The position numbers and the translations under genes were made by a program. A model generated the notes under the pieces. That model had not been told where the DNA came from, did not search any database, and was given only the letters and a program-made list of their open reading frames with translations. 64,000 nucleotides of DNA from Clostridiales bacterium. GTDB taxonomy: Bacteria > Bacillota > Clostridia > Tissierellales > GPF-1. Every line of letters starts with the position of its first letter. The stretch's first letter is position 1. Shown here in pieces: positions 26,000 through 35,177 of this stretch. The stretch is from the NCBI GenBank assembly GCA_013619125.1, contig JABXKS010000084.1, positions 62,001 to 126,000 on the forward strand, read 5' to 3'.

Positions 26000-27318
26000 A
26001 ACTTGATGGTTTCATCGGATCTGACGATCCCTTTAATCAACTTCGGCGACTCCGCCGATTCTGAAATGCCATAGGCTTTTCTCAGTCTCGCCGTTGCCTC
26101 TTCAACCTTCGCTTCATCGTTGACATGAAGCACTGCCAGGGCTTCTCCCGCTTCAACAGGATCGCCGATTTTTTTCTTCAAAAGAATTCCAACAGCCAAA
26201 TCGATTTTCGAAGCTTTCGTTTCACGGCCAGCTCCAAGCAGCAGTCCGGCAATTCCCACACTCTCCGCTTCAATACTGGAGACAACGCCTGATTGCGTGG
26301 CCAGTACCGGAATCTCCCTCGCTGCAGTTGGCAGACGATCCGGATTTTTCACCCACTCAGGATCACCGCCCTGCGCTTCAACAAAATCGGCAAATTTTTG
26401 AAGTCCGGCACCCGATGCAATGATCTCTTCCAAGATAACTCTTGCTTCGGTGTCCGTTGCCGCCTTCTCACCTAAAACCAGCATTTGGCTCGCCAAAGTT
26501 AGGCACAGCTCTCTTAAATCCTCCGGTCCTTTGCCATTTAACACATCAATGGCTTCCTTGACTTCCAAGGCATTACCAATGGCATAACCCAAAGGTTGAT
26601 CCATATCAGTGACAACAGCAATCGTATTGCGTTTGGTGTGGGTTCCAATATCCACCATGGCTCGCGCCAAAGCAAAGGAATCTTCTTCTGTTTTCATAAA
26701 CGCACCGCTGCCGGTTTTTACATCCAAAACAATAGCGTCAGCCCCGGAAGCAATCTTCTTACTCATAATACTCCCTGCAATCAACGATAAATTGTCAACC
26801 GTTGCCGTTACGTCCCGAAGGGCATACAGCTTTTTGTCTGCTGGAGCCAGGTTTGCTGTTTGACCTGCTAGCGCAATACCAATTTCGTTTACATTTCCAA
26901 TAAACTTCTCAATCGGCAGATCCACTTGGAAACCTGCGAAGGATTCTAATTTATCAATAGTTCCCCCGGTATGACCCAAGCCCCGGCCGGACATTTTGGC
27001 TACCGGCACTCCTGCCGCCGCCACAATGGGACCGACGATCAAGGTTGTTGTATCGCCAACACCACCCGTGCTGTGCTTATCAACCTTGATTCCATGAATC
27101 GACGATAAGTCCATAATCTCTCCACTCTCCACCATGGCTTGCGTCAATTCTGCCGTCTCCCGTGTGTTCATCTTTTGAAAATATATTGCCATCATCAAGG
27201 CGGAAACCTGGTAATCCGGAATCTCGCCGTTGGTATAGCCTTCTATAAAGAAGTTAATCTCTTCGGTTGTCAGTTCTCCACCGTTTCGTTTTTTCATAAT
27301 GATATCGTACATTCTCAT
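25996..27318 (-). CDS. pdp: Pyrimidine-nucleoside phosphorylase
   Basis: This 440-residue protein has the family-3 nucleoside phosphorylase signature [18 protein letters not shown] near residue 110, with [19 protein letters not shown] just before it for phosphate binding, and [31 protein letters not shown]. It cleaves uridine and thymidine or deoxyuridine with phosphate. It is the last gene of lacI-deoC-cdd-pdp, with a 4-base gap to cdd. DeoA is the alternative name; the length and N-terminus fit the Firmicutes pdp form. Confidence 0.95.
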   Translation of the reverse strand: MRMYDIIMKKRNGGELTTEEINFFIEGYTNGEIPDYQVSALMMAIYFQKMNTRETAELTQAMVESGEIMDLSSIHGIKVDKHSTGGVGDTTTLIVGPIVAAAGVPVAKMSGRGLGHTGGTIDKLESFAGFQVDLPIEKFIGNVNEIGIALAGQTANLAPADKKLYALRDVTATVDNLSLIAGSIMSKKIASGADAIVLDVKTGSGAFMKTEEDSFALARAMVDIGTHTKRNTIAVVTDMDQPLGYAIGNALEVKEAIDVLNGKGPEDLRELCLTLASQMLVLGEKAATDTEARVILEEIIASGAGLQKFADFVEAQGGDPEWVKNPDRLPTAAREIPVLATQSGVVSSIEAESVGIAGLLLGAGRETKASKIDLAVGILLKKKIGDPVEAGEALAVLHVNDEAKVEEATARLRKAYGISESAESPKLIKGIVRSDETIKF

Positions 27319-27322
27319 ATTG

Positions 27323-27727
27323 TTATTCTCCCTTCGCTTCTGCTAAATCTTCTGGCCCAAAGCTATAAGGCAACAATTCGGACAATCGATGTTCACGAAC
27401 TTCCGTTTCCGATTTTACAATAATCACCAATAAATCAGGAGCAAATTCCCGCATCATTTGGCGGCACACTCCGCACGGATAGGTCCAATCCCCATCGCCC
27501 GTAACTGCAATCGCCTCAAATTCAAGCTCTCCTTCCGAAACCGCTTTGGCAATGGCTACGCGTTCGGCACAAATTGTAGGTGAATAAGATGCCGATTCAA
27601 CATTGCAGCCCGTAAAGACTTTCCCCGATTTCGTTAACAAGGCAGCGCCCACATGGAAATTTGAATACGGAACATATGCTAGTTTTTGCGCTTCCAGCGC
27701 TTGTTTCGCCAATGCCTGAACGTTCAT
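27323..27727 (-). CDS. cdd: Cytidine deaminase
   Basis: The 134-residue homotetrameric-type enzyme has [13 protein letters not shown], then [10 protein letters not shown] with the catalytic Glu and first zinc Cys, and PCGVCRQMM with the other two zinc Cys. It deaminates cytidine and deoxycytidine to the uridine forms, which pdp then cleaves. It lies 9 bases after deoC and 4 before pdp. Confidence 0.95.
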   Translation of the reverse strand: MNVQALAKQALEAQKLAYVPYSNFHVGAALLTKSGKVFTGCNVESASYSPTICAERVAIAKAVSEGELEFEAIAVTGDGDWTYPCGVCRQMMREFAPDLLVIIVKSETEVREHRLSELLPYSFGPEDLAEAKGE

Positions 27728-27736
27728 TTTAACCTC

Positions 27737-28402
27737 CTAGTATCCTGTTGACTCGTTATTCGTACCTTCTACAATTGCAATAGAAGCGCTGGCGCCAATT
27801 CTAGATGCACCTGCCTCAATCATCTTTTCTACATCTTCTCTTGTTCGAACCCCACCGGATGCTTTTACACCCAAATCAGGTCCAACGATTTTTCTCATCA
27901 ATGCGATATCCGCCACAGTGGCACCACCCGTCGAGAAACCAGTGGACGTTTTCACAAAGTCCGCACCGGCGCGTACCGCTGCTTCGCATGCAGCTACCTT
28001 TTCTTCATCCGTCAGCAGACATGTTTCAAGAATCACCTTCACCAATGCTGGCTTAGCAGCTTTCACAACAGCATGAATATCGGCTTCCACCAATTCTAGA
28101 TTGCCGTCTTTCAATGCACCCACATTAATGACCATATCCACTTCGTCTGCGCCCTTCTCAACGGCGATTTTTGCTTCAAAAGCCTTCGCTTCAGTAATCA
28201 TCGCCCCCAATGGGAATCCAACCACTACGCAGGTTTTCACATCGCTGTCCGCCAATTGCTTTGCCACAAATTCCACATGACAAGTATTCACGCAAACTGA
28301 CGCAAAATCATACTCCAAGGCTTCCTTGCATACGCGCTCAACCTCTGCTCGTGTTACATTCGCCTTCAAAATTGTGTGATCAATCATTTTATTCAATCTC
28401 AT
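27737..28402 (-). CDS. deoC: Deoxyribose-phosphate aldolase
   Basis: The start at 28402 (AAGGGGTAAAGAAA upstream) gives 221 residues. The enzyme opens [18 protein letters not shown] and has [35 protein letters not shown] with the Schiff-base Lys, [15 protein letters not shown] and [13 protein letters not shown] with the second active-site Lys. It splits deoxyribose 5-phosphate into glyceraldehyde 3-phosphate and acetaldehyde. It follows the LacI gene by 33 bases. Confidence 0.96.
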   Translation of the reverse strand: MRLNKMIDHTILKANVTRAEVERVCKEALEYDFASVCVNTCHVEFVAKQLADSDVKTCVVVGFPLGAMITEAKAFEAKIAVEKGADEVDMVINVGALKDGNLELVEADIHAVVKAAKPALVKVILETCLLTDEEKVAACEAAVRAGADFVKTSTGFSTGGATVADIALMRKIVGPDLGVKASGGVRTREDVEKMIEAGASRIGASASIAIVEGTNNESTGY

Positions 28403-28435
28403 TTTCTTTACCCCTTTTTTCATCAAATTTCCGCT

Positions 28436-29452
28436 CTATTTTAGGTTTGCTTCCGATCCCCTCAAAGAAAGATCCGGTCGCAAAACCGTATGTGCTGTCT
28501 CAAGTTTTTCATTTTCCAATCGCTGAATCAATCGCTTCATTGCCAACTCGCCCACTTCAACTGTATGCGCATCCACCGTAGAACAATTCATACCGATCAA
28601 ATTCAAGGTTTCCAGTTGATCAAAACCAATGAAGGCCAAATCTTGTGGAATTTTCATTCTTAATTCACTGACGGCTCGCATCATCCCCAACACCATCTGG
28701 TTGCTGCTCACAAAAAGTGCCGATGGCCGTTTCTTACGCGTCAACATTTCTTTGGTTAAGTGATAGGCTTTCTCATGACCGTAATCACCGAAAAGAATAT
28801 CTTCATCATAGGAGACCAATCCACATTCCGTCATGGCATCTTGAAATCCACGAAGGCGTTCCATCGCCGGCCTTGATGACAATTTTCCAGTCAAGATTCC
28901 GATTCGTTTGTGTCCGGCTTGAACCAATGCGATCGTGGCGTCATGCGCTCCTTGGTAATGATCGATAAACACACCGTCGAACTCATCATACTTAACATGT
29001 CCATCAAGCAAAACAATTGGAATGTGGTGCGCCCGCATCCATCGCAAATGTTCGAGACTCTTTTTCTCCTTTGCAGGGGTTGCTACAATCAACAAGCCCT
29101 CGATTCTCTGCTCCTGAAAAGCCTGCAGAGCAAGTTGTTCTTTTTCATTATTCTCGTCTGAATCCACCAATAGCAACCGATACCCCTCTTTATCTGCCAC
29201 ACGGGTTACCCCTTTGATCATTTCAGCAAAAAATGGGTTGTTAATGTCCGGTACAATCACCCCAATGGTGTTCGACCGTTTATTGGATAGGCTTCGCGCA
29301 ATGGCGCTCGGCGAATAATTCAGTTCCTCGATCACCGCCAATACGCGAGTTCGAGTCTCTTCCTTCACATACCCAGAATCATTTAACACTCGAGATACGG
29401 TTGAACGAGACACCTGTGCCGCTTTGGCAATATCCTTGATTGTCGCTGGCAT
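28436..29452 (-). CDS. LacI family regulator of the deo operon
   Basis: The start at 29452 follows TTGGAGGATATA and gives 338 residues. The HTH is TIKDIAKAAQVSRSTVSRVLND and the hinge helix is YSPSAIARSLSNKRS; the effector domain follows with GVIVPDINNPFFAEMIKGV and IGFDQLETLNLIGM. As the first gene of the operon it would repress itself and deoC-cdd-pdp through the palindrome at 29552-29565, with a nucleoside or sugar phosphate as inducer (inference). Its role parallels that of CytR/DeoR-type repressors of other bacteria. Confidence 0.92.
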   Translation of the reverse strand: MPATIKDIAKAAQVSRSTVSRVLNDSGYVKEETRTRVLAVIEELNYSPSAIARSLSNKRSNTIGVIVPDINNPFFAEMIKGVTRVADKEGYRLLLVDSDENNEKEQLALQAFQEQRIEGLLIVATPAKEKKSLEHLRWMRAHHIPIVLLDGHVKYDEFDGVFIDHYQGAHDATIALVQAGHKRIGILTGKLSSRPAMERLRGFQDAMTECGLVSYDEDILFGDYGHEKAYHLTKEMLTRKKRPSALFVSSNQMVLGMMRAVSELRMKIPQDLAFIGFDQLETLNLIGMNCSTVDAHTVEVGELAMKRLIQRLENEKLETAHTVLRPDLSLRGSEANLK

Positions 29453-29491
29453 TATATCCTCCAAACGTTTTCCTCACAAGGTTCTAAACCT

Positions 29492-29510
29492 CCGGGCGCC
29501 GCGCGCCCGG
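29492..29510 (-). other. GC-rich hairpin in the leader of the deo operon
   Basis: CCGGGCGC and GCGCCCGG form an 8-bp stem over a CGC loop inside otherwise AT-rich leader DNA, between the likely start of transcription (near 29561) and the lacI start. No T-run follows. Confidence 0.55.
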
Positions 29511-29551
29511 GGGCATAGAAGGAGTAATGAAAATTTGAAATACCGGTGTTG

Positions 29552-29565
29552 TGGGACCGGTCCCA
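29552..29565. promoter_or_regulatory. LacI-type operator of the deo operon
   Basis: TGGGACCGGTCCCA is a perfect 14-bp palindrome with a central CG, the typical architecture of LacI-family operators. It lies immediately downstream of the -10 box, so bound repressor would block initiation. Confidence 0.8.
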
Positions 29566-29567
29566 TA

Positions 29568-29596
29568 ATTATATCTTACTTTTTTTCAAATTGCAA
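29568..29596 (-). promoter_or_regulatory. Sigma-A promoter of the lacI-deoC-cdd-pdp operon
   Basis: On the minus strand TTGCAA (29591-29596) and TATAAT (29568-29573) are exactly 17 bases apart. Confidence 0.8.
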
Positions 29597-29709
29597 ACGC
29601 TCTCTACCATTCAAAAATTTAATCAAAATTTCATCTTTATTTTATATCCCGTTCAGGTTTCTCTCCTATACTAGACTCATAGAAAGAAATGAATCTTAGG
29701 AGGATTATC

Positions 29710-29922
29710 ATGTTCGAATTATTAATCGGTGCTTTAATATTTTTTGTTGTACTAAAAGTATTATTCTCATTAGGCTTTGGCCTATTGCGGGCAGGAATTG
29801 CCATAGTAGGATTTTTTCTACTCTTTCTGCTTCTACCCATTGGATTGGGGTTATTGCTTCCCATCATCATTGTAGGCGGAGTTTTCTATCTGCTCTTCGC
29901 CCTCTTGGCTGCCATTTTCTAA
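29710..29922 (+). CDS. Small hydrophobic membrane protein
   Basis: The start at 29710 follows TTAGGAGGATTATC and gives 70 residues, almost entirely hydrophobic: two helices at about 3-30 and 35-68 with Gly and Leu runs and few charges. I do not recognise the family; it resembles short phage-shock or envelope-stress membrane peptides in composition only. It is monocistronic with its own terminator and faces the divergent deo operon. Confidence 0.65.
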   Translation: MFELLIGALIFFVVLKVLFSLGFGLLRAGIAIVGFFLLFLLLPIGLGLLLPIIIVGGVFYLLFALLAAIF

Positions 29923-29942
29923 CACTTCCCATACAAAACAGA

Positions 29943-29987
29943 AGAAACCCAGAGCCGATTGATCAACCAATCAGCCCTGGGTTTCTT
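29943..29987. terminator. Bidirectional terminator
   Basis: AAGAAACCCAG and CTGGGTTTCTT pair, with a further inner GATTG/CAATC stem, between convergent genes. Confidence 0.8.
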
Positions 29988-29995
29988 ATTGATTG

Positions 29996-31211
29996 CTAAC
30001 TCTTCTGAAACCACAGGATTACACGAAAACCCGATTCTCTGTTTTCTGCAACCGCTTCGCCTCCATGCTGTTCCATAATCCGTTGAACTATGGCAAGTCC
30101 TAACCCCGTTTGGCCAAGATTACCCTTTTCAAAGCGAGTGAAGATCGACTGAAGCTGTGAATCTAAAACACCCGGCCCGTCATCTTCCACATAGATTCCA
30201 ATTCGCTTCTCTTCAACCTGCACACCCAATTCTATCTCCATTTTTGCATATCGCAAGGCATTCGATATCAAATTCCCAATCGCCTGGCGAAACCGTTCTT
30301 CATCCATCTCCACCCACTCATCTGTGAGTGGTTTACATCGAATCGTCAATCCATTTTGAGCCGCAACAGGCGCGTATCGCTGATAAGTGCCGCGCAATAG
30401 TTGCTCCACACTCACTCGTTCGAGTGCAATTGCCCTCCGGAAGAATCACACCTTCTTGAATCCCCTCCGCATACCCCCGAATCGTCATCAGTGGGGTTTT
30501 TAGTTCATGGGAGATATTAGAAAACAGAATCTCGCGATTATGTTCATTCTCTTCAATGGTTTCCCGCAACGCGTCAAACGCATGCGACAAGACCTCAATT
30601 TCATCATCCGCTTCTTCCACCGGCTTAGTCATGCCTTTTTTTGCAGAATACACCAGCATCCGTTTTTTTAAATCTCGAATCGGACGGCTAATTCGGCGTT
30701 GCAACAAACCTGCCAACAGCAAGGTAAAAGGCAAGGCAAACAGAAATCCAAACACTCCCGCTCGCCAGCTTATTTTCATCGCCTGATTCAATTCTTCAAT
30801 TCGATAATACACATACATCGTTCCCTTGAATTTCGGTCGTTCGATCTCCTGCTTGACTAAAATCATATCATCCGGCTTGTTACCATTGCGCACATCCAAG
30901 AGCAGTTGTTTCGCCTCTGCATCATCTTCGCTGTATACAATTCGATTTTCATCGCTGACCAAGATCAAATTCGAGTCCAAAAGCAAACTCAATTCTGCAG
31001 GATCACGGTTGATTCTCCGCTTTTCCCCCGCCAAAATACGCGCGAGGAGCGTATCGTTCTCCCTCAAATAGGTCGCTTCTTTTCTGAGGTCCAGCCTCGC
31101 TTCCTCGTAATAGGTGCGCCGGGCAATGACACCAAAAGCAATCGAGGACAACAAAAAAAAGATCAGCAGAATCAAAACGAAGCTCCATGAAATACGCTTA
31201 CTAATCTTCAT
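29996..31211 (-). pseudogene. Sensor histidine kinase gene disrupted by an internal deletion and frameshift
   Basis: The gene starts at 31211, overlapping the response regulator by 11 bases. The first part is normal: membrane helices at about 8-30 and 145-168, HAMP-like region, and H box SNISHELKTPLMTIRGYAEG. The frame is lost near 30420-30455 and the original frame ends at 30333. A second frame picks up with ERVSVEQLLRGTYQRY, the N box NLISNALRYAK, DDGPGV and GLGLAIVQRIM to the stop at 29996. Compared with normal kinases about 35-45 residues, the second helix of the phosphoacceptor domain, are absent. As written it cannot make an active kinase. Confidence 0.85.
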
Positions 31212-31893
31212 GTCCACCATCCATTCGATATCCAAATCCCCACACCGTGACGATCTCCGCCTGTGCATCCACCGCTCTCATCTTTTTTCGGATACGTTTA
31301 ATAAGATCATCGATCATTCGAGTATCTCCCAAATGGTCATAATGCCAAATCTGCTCAATCAAATGTTCGCGAGAAAAGGAGATATTTGGATGCAACGCAA
31401 AGAAATGAAGCAACAAGTACTCATTATTGGTCAAAGGCAAGATGGTTTCCCCCACCTTCGCTTCCCGCTTTGCCTCGTCAACCATAAGATCGCGCACTCG
31501 TAGCGCTTTCCCTTTCGGCACTCCGGCTGATTCCATGCGCTTAAAGATGATTTTTAGCCGTACAACCAATTCTCTAGGGCTAAACGGCTTTGATAAATAA
31601 TCATCGGCGCCCAATTCCAAGCCCAAAATCCGATCAATCGCCTCATCCTTTGCAGATACAAAAACAATGGGTAACTCACTGGTCTGACGGATCAGTTTGC
31701 ACAACTCAAGGCCGTCCATCTTCCCCGGCATCATAATATCCAGGATCATGACATCTGGCTCTTGGTGCGCAAACGCATCAGCCGCTGCTGCAGCGTTGGA
31801 GAAAACCTCCACTCCATAGCCTTCCTTCTCCAGATAAGACCGAATCAATTCCCGTATATTTCGTTCATCATCAACAACAAAAACTCGTTTCAT
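31201..31893 (-). CDS. OmpR/PhoB family response regulator
   Basis: This 230-residue protein has a receiver domain with the acidic pair DDE at residues 8-10, the phosphorylatable Asp in PDVMILDIMMPGKMDG, and FVSAKDEAIDRILGLELGADDYLSKPFSPRELVVR with the conserved Lys. The winged HTH effector (residues about 130-228) has LLLHFFALHPNISFSREHLIEQIW and DTRMIDDLIKRIRKK. It is the intact partner of the broken kinase downstream, so it may now be driven by another kinase or by small-molecule phosphate. Confidence 0.93.
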   Translation of the reverse strand: MKRVFVVDDERNIRELIRSYLEKEGYGVEVFSNAAAAADAFAHQEPDVMILDIMMPGKMDGLELCKLIRQTSELPIVFVSAKDEAIDRILGLELGADDYLSKPFSPRELVVRLKIIFKRMESAGVPKGKALRVRDLMVDEAKREAKVGETILPLTNNEYLLLHFFALHPNISFSREHLIEQIWHYDHLGDTRMIDDLIKRIRKKMRAVDAQAEIVTVWGFGYRMDGGHED

Positions 31894-31962
31894 ACAAGCC
31901 TCCTACATTCAGTCTACCATAGGATTGATTGATTTCTCTGAGCCAGATGTGGAAATTCCATG

Positions 31963-31993
31963 AAAAAATCGCCGAAGATATGCTCCGGCGATT
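31963..31993 (-). terminator. Terminator of the secreted coiled-coil protein gene
   Basis: On the minus strand AATCGCCG and CGGCGATT form an 8-bp stem with a 10- to 11-base loop followed by TTTT. Confidence 0.75.
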
Positions 31994-32006
31994 GCTTATC
32001 GATCTC

Positions 32007-32660
32007 CTACAAGCTTAAAAATAGCTCGTATCGTTGTTCATGCAAATCGGTTCGTGTTTCCATTTCATCCAGAATGTCTTCCAAAATTTCGGCAATCGCG
32101 TCTTCATCTGCCGCCGTAACCGCTGCTTTCAACTCCTCGCGAATCTCTTTTCCATCTTCTCTTTCCAATTTCAGCTGTTCTTGAATCGTATTTAGTGATG
32201 CACGCATGGCGTCATCCACCCCAAGGATCTCATCAAAGTTCTCTTGGCGCCATTCTTTCATGGCTTCAACCGCTTCCTCGCGAGTCGCTTCGCCATTTTT
32301 CACTTTCTCTCGCCATTCATTCGCCAAGGCTTTGCCTTCCACTCTCGACGCTTCGAAAGCCTCTTCGTGAGTCTCTTTCAAATTCTCTCGCAGCTCCTTA
32401 ATCTCTTCTCTAAGTTCTTTACCATCTTCTAAATTGCTCTCAAAGGCATCCAATTCACCCGGCAAATAGTTTTCAAAGAGTTGCTCTAACCGCTCTGCCG
32501 TTTGCCCGGGGTTTCGTCCCTCTCGTTTCGTCCGCTCGATGCGTGCACGCCCCAAGTCGAACTTCTTTTCACGTACCGGTGCTGATTCGTCGGCAAAGGC
32601 CATGGTTGCCGAACCCGCGATCAATCCACCTACTACTATTGCAACAATCCACTTTTTCAT
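32007..32660 (-). CDS. Secreted, highly charged helical protein
   Basis: This 217-residue protein starts at 32660 behind AAAAGGAGGAAAG. It has a Sec signal peptide cut after AFADE near residue 24. The rest is strongly helical and charged, rich in Glu, Lys and Arg, with heptad-like stretches (ELREEIKELRENLKETHEE, REDGKEIREELKAAV), so an extended coiled coil is likely. No catalytic motif is visible and I do not recognise the family. It lies just upstream of the response regulator gene on the same strand but has its own terminator. Confidence 0.7.
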   Translation of the reverse strand: MKKWIVAIVVGGLIAGSATMAFADESAPVREKKFDLGRARIERTKREGRNPGQTAERLEQLFENYLPGELDAFESNLEDGKELREEIKELRENLKETHEEAFEASRVEGKALANEWREKVKNGEATREEAVEAMKEWRQENFDEILGVDDAMRASLNTIQEQLKLEREDGKEIREELKAAVTAADEDAIAEILEDILDEMETRTDLHEQRYELFLSL

Positions 32661-32784
32661 CTTCTTTCCTCCTTTTAAGATCCCGCCCTGCCTTTACAGC
32701 ATAGCGGGTCGTTGTTTCTACATTTGCAGTTTATCAAGCAGATATGGAGGATTCTTGGTAGAGATGTGTAAATTTGATGGAAAT

Positions 32785-32815
32785 GAAAAAAGACCCATTC
32801 ACAATGAACGGATCC
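32785..32815 (-). terminator. Terminator of the riboflavin operon
   Basis: On the minus strand GATCCGTTCA pairs with TGAATGGGTC (two G-U pairs) around TTG and is followed by TTTTTT. Confidence 0.8.
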
Positions 32816-32838
32816 CTTTTAGAGCTTTATCGCTGTCT

Positions 32839-33303
32839 TTATTGAAAGCTTTTATTTAAGTTGGCCATCTCGATGGCCGCGACTGCTGCTTCAAACCCTT
32901 TGTTGCCCGATTTCAAGCCCGCACGGTTTGCTGCTTGATCGATCGTATCAACGGTTAATACCCCGAAGATTACCGGCATTTCAAACTCGAGGTTCAAGAC
33001 TGCTACACCCTTGGTGACTTCTCCAGATACATATTCAAAGTGCGGTGTTTCTCCCCGAATGACAGCACCCAAGGCAATGATCGCGTCAAAGCGGCCGGTC
33101 TTCGCCATTCGTTTCGCCATCAATGGAATCTCGAAAGCACCCGGTACGCGCACCAATTCCACATCTTGCTCATTTCCCCCGTGGCGTTTGATAGCATCCA
33201 TCGCACCACCCAATAATCGTTCCCCAATCATATCGTTGAAACGAGCGACAACAATCCCAATTTTTAAGTTTTCTGCTGTTAAATTTCCTTCCCATACTTT
33301 CAT
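32839..33303 (-). CDS. ribH: 6,7-dimethyl-8-ribityllumazine synthase
   Basis: This 154-residue protein has the lumazine synthase core: [58 protein letters not shown] and [19 protein letters not shown] with the catalytic region. It condenses the ribityl pyrimidine from RibD with the butanone phosphate from RibBA and forms icosahedral shells in relatives. Its start overlaps the ribBA stop by four bases. It is the last gene of the riboflavin operon. Confidence 0.97.
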   Translation of the reverse strand: MKVWEGNLTAENLKIGIVVARFNDMIGERLLGGAMDAIKRHGGNEQDVELVRVPGAFEIPLMAKRMAKTGRFDAIIALGAVIRGETPHFEYVSGEVTKGVAVLNLEFEMPVIFGVLTVDTIDQAANRAGLKSGNKGFEAAVAAIEMANLNKSFQ

Positions 33304-34508
33304 GCCATTTCCTCCTTCATGTGTAAGATGTGACCCATTCGATCACGTTTCGTTGCCAAATATTTATGATTCTGCGCCTGGTCGAATCCTTCGATCTGCA
33401 CGCGTTCACATACCTTGACGCCTTCAATCACCATGCCGTCGATCTTCTCCGGATTGTTGGTCATCAAGCGAATCTCTGTAGCTCCCAGGTCCTTCAGAAT
33501 CTGAGCGCCAACCCAGTACTCTCGTGCGTCTTCCTCAAATCCCAAGGCGAGATTGGCATCTACCGTATCCATCCCAGCATCCTGCAGGGCATAGGCACGA
33601 ACCTTATTTTTCAGACCAATTCCACGGCCTTCCTGTCGAAGATACACCAAGGCCCCTTCGCCTTCCGCTTCAATTTGAGATAACGCACGACCCAGTTGGT
33701 CTCCACAATCACAGCGCAAGGATCCAAATGCATCGCCTGTGAGGCATTCTGAATGAACACGAACCAGCGGTGTTTTACCGGAAAAATCCGTTCCTTTTAC
33801 CAAAGCGGCATGATCCTCACCCGTGCGTGGGTCTACATAGCTGATCATGGTGAAAGTACCGTATTTCGTTGGCATTTTCGCTTCCGACACGCGGATGATT
33901 TTTTGCTCGGTTGCTTCCCGATACGCAATCAAATCTGCAATGGAAACCAGCAAGAGTTCATGTTTTTGAGCGAATTCAATCAGCTCCGGCAATCTTGCCA
34001 TGGTTCCGTCATCCTTCATGATTTCACAGATTACACCGGCAGGAGAAAGTCCTGCAAGCCGAGCAAAATCCACGGCTGCCTCGGTATGTCCGTCACGTTC
34101 CAACACACCGCCGTTTTTAGCGCGCAACGGGAAGATATGTCCCGGTCGCGTAAAGTCTGTCGGTACCGCCGTCGGATCTGCCAAACGCTGTAGCGTTCTC
34201 GCTCTTTCCGCTGCCGAAATACCTGTAATAGATGTGCGATCGTCTACACTCACGGTAAATGCCGTTTCTTTAGGATCCGTGCTGTTTACAACCATCTGCG
34301 GAATCTCAAGCTCAACCAAGCGTTTGGCTCCCATCGGCGCGCAGATCAGCCCTTTGCCGTATGACGCCATAAAATTTACGTCATCAGATGTCACTTTTCC
34401 CATGGCCATTAGCAAATCACCCTCGTTCTCACGGTTCTCGTCATCCACAACCACCAACATTTTTCCCTCTGCGATTGCTTGAATTGCATCTTCTATCTTT
34501 GCAAACAT
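33300..34508 (-). CDS. ribBA: Bifunctional DHBP synthase / GTP cyclohydrolase II
   Basis: The 402-residue protein joins a RibB domain (1-~200: [47 protein letters not shown]) to a RibA domain (~205-402: [24 protein letters not shown] with the zinc Cys set, [14 protein letters not shown], and [12 protein letters not shown]). It feeds both branches of riboflavin synthesis from ribulose 5-phosphate and GTP. It starts at 34508 behind AAGGGGGAG, 12 bases after ribE. Confidence 0.97.
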   Translation of the reverse strand: MFAKIEDAIQAIAEGKMLVVVDDENRENEGDLLMAMGKVTSDDVNFMASYGKGLICAPMGAKRLVELEIPQMVVNSTDPKETAFTVSVDDRTSITGISAAERARTLQRLADPTAVPTDFTRPGHIFPLRAKNGGVLERDGHTEAAVDFARLAGLSPAGVICEIMKDDGTMARLPELIEFAQKHELLLVSIADLIAYREATEQKIIRVSEAKMPTKYGTFTMISYVDPRTGEDHAALVKGTDFSGKTPLVRVHSECLTGDAFGSLRCDCGDQLGRALSQIEAEGEGALVYLRQEGRGIGLKNKVRAYALQDAGMDTVDANLALGFEEDAREYWVGAQILKDLGATEIRLMTNNPEKIDGMVIEGVKVCERVQIEGFDQAQNHKYLATKRDRMGHILHMKEEMA

Positions 34509-34520
34509 ATTTTCTCCCCC

Positions 34521-35177
34521 TTAGGCTTTCTGTAGAAATGCGCCCCAATTCATTTTGGGTTCCGACGCTTCCTGATTCGTAAATTCGCTAGTTTGGGCCA
34601 CATACTGATAGATATATTTTCCGATCATATCGGTTTCCAGATTCACCGGATCTCCGATGCGGATCTGTCCCAATGTTGTTTCCGAGCGGGTGTGCCCCAC
34701 CAGCGAAACCCAAAAGGATGTAGCTGTACAAGACGCAATCGTCAGACTGATGCCTTGAATCGTGATGGATCCTTTTTCAATCAGCATCTTGCCCGCCGAT
34801 TCATCAATGGAGACTTCCACCAAAATCGCGTTGCCTTCCGGCCGCATGGTCAAAATCTTTCCAATTGAATCCACATGCCCAGACACCAGATGTCCACCCA
34901 ATCGGTCTTGCAATCGCAAGGCCGGCTCCAAGTTCAAGGGACTGCCAGGTTTTAAGGATATGAAGGCGGTCCGCCTCATGGTTTCCGGCATGACATCCGC
35001 GCAAAATCCTCGATCAGAAAAATCTGAGATGGTTAAACAAACGCCGTTTGTTGCGATGCTATCCCCCAGCTGGCTAATTTCTTTCATCTTCGGTGCTGTA
35101 ATCCATAATCGAACACCATTTTGCTTATTTTCAATCCGTTCCAGTTTGCCTATTTCCTGAATAATTCCCGTAAACAC
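34521..35177 (-). CDS. ribE: Riboflavin synthase, alpha chain
   Basis: The 218-residue protein starts with GTG at 35177, whose G is shared with the ribD stop codon. It begins MFTGIIQEIGKLERI, as almost all members do, and has two homologous lumazine-binding barrels, each with a DSIATNGVCLTI or KGSITIQGISLTI type motif and a GGHLVSGHVDSIG segment. It converts two lumazines to riboflavin plus the pyrimidine. The C-terminal tail after residue 195 is a little longer than usual. Confidence 0.96.
   Translation of the reverse strand: MFTGIIQEIGKLERIENKQNGVRLWITAPKMKEISQLGDSIATNGVCLTISDFSDRGFCADVMPETMRRTAFISLKPGSPLNLEPALRLQDRLGGHLVSGHVDSIGKILTMRPEGNAILVEVSIDESAGKMLIEKGSITIQGISLTIASCTATSFWVSLVGHTRSETTLGQIRIGDPVNLETDMIGKYIYQYVAQTSEFTNQEASEPKMNWGAFLQKA

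Noticed and set aside
30425-30455. The UGA in the second frame of the broken kinase as another Sec codon
   Set aside because: The two halves are in different frames and a helix of the phosphoacceptor domain is missing, so a deletion explains it; there is no Cys at this place in kinases.
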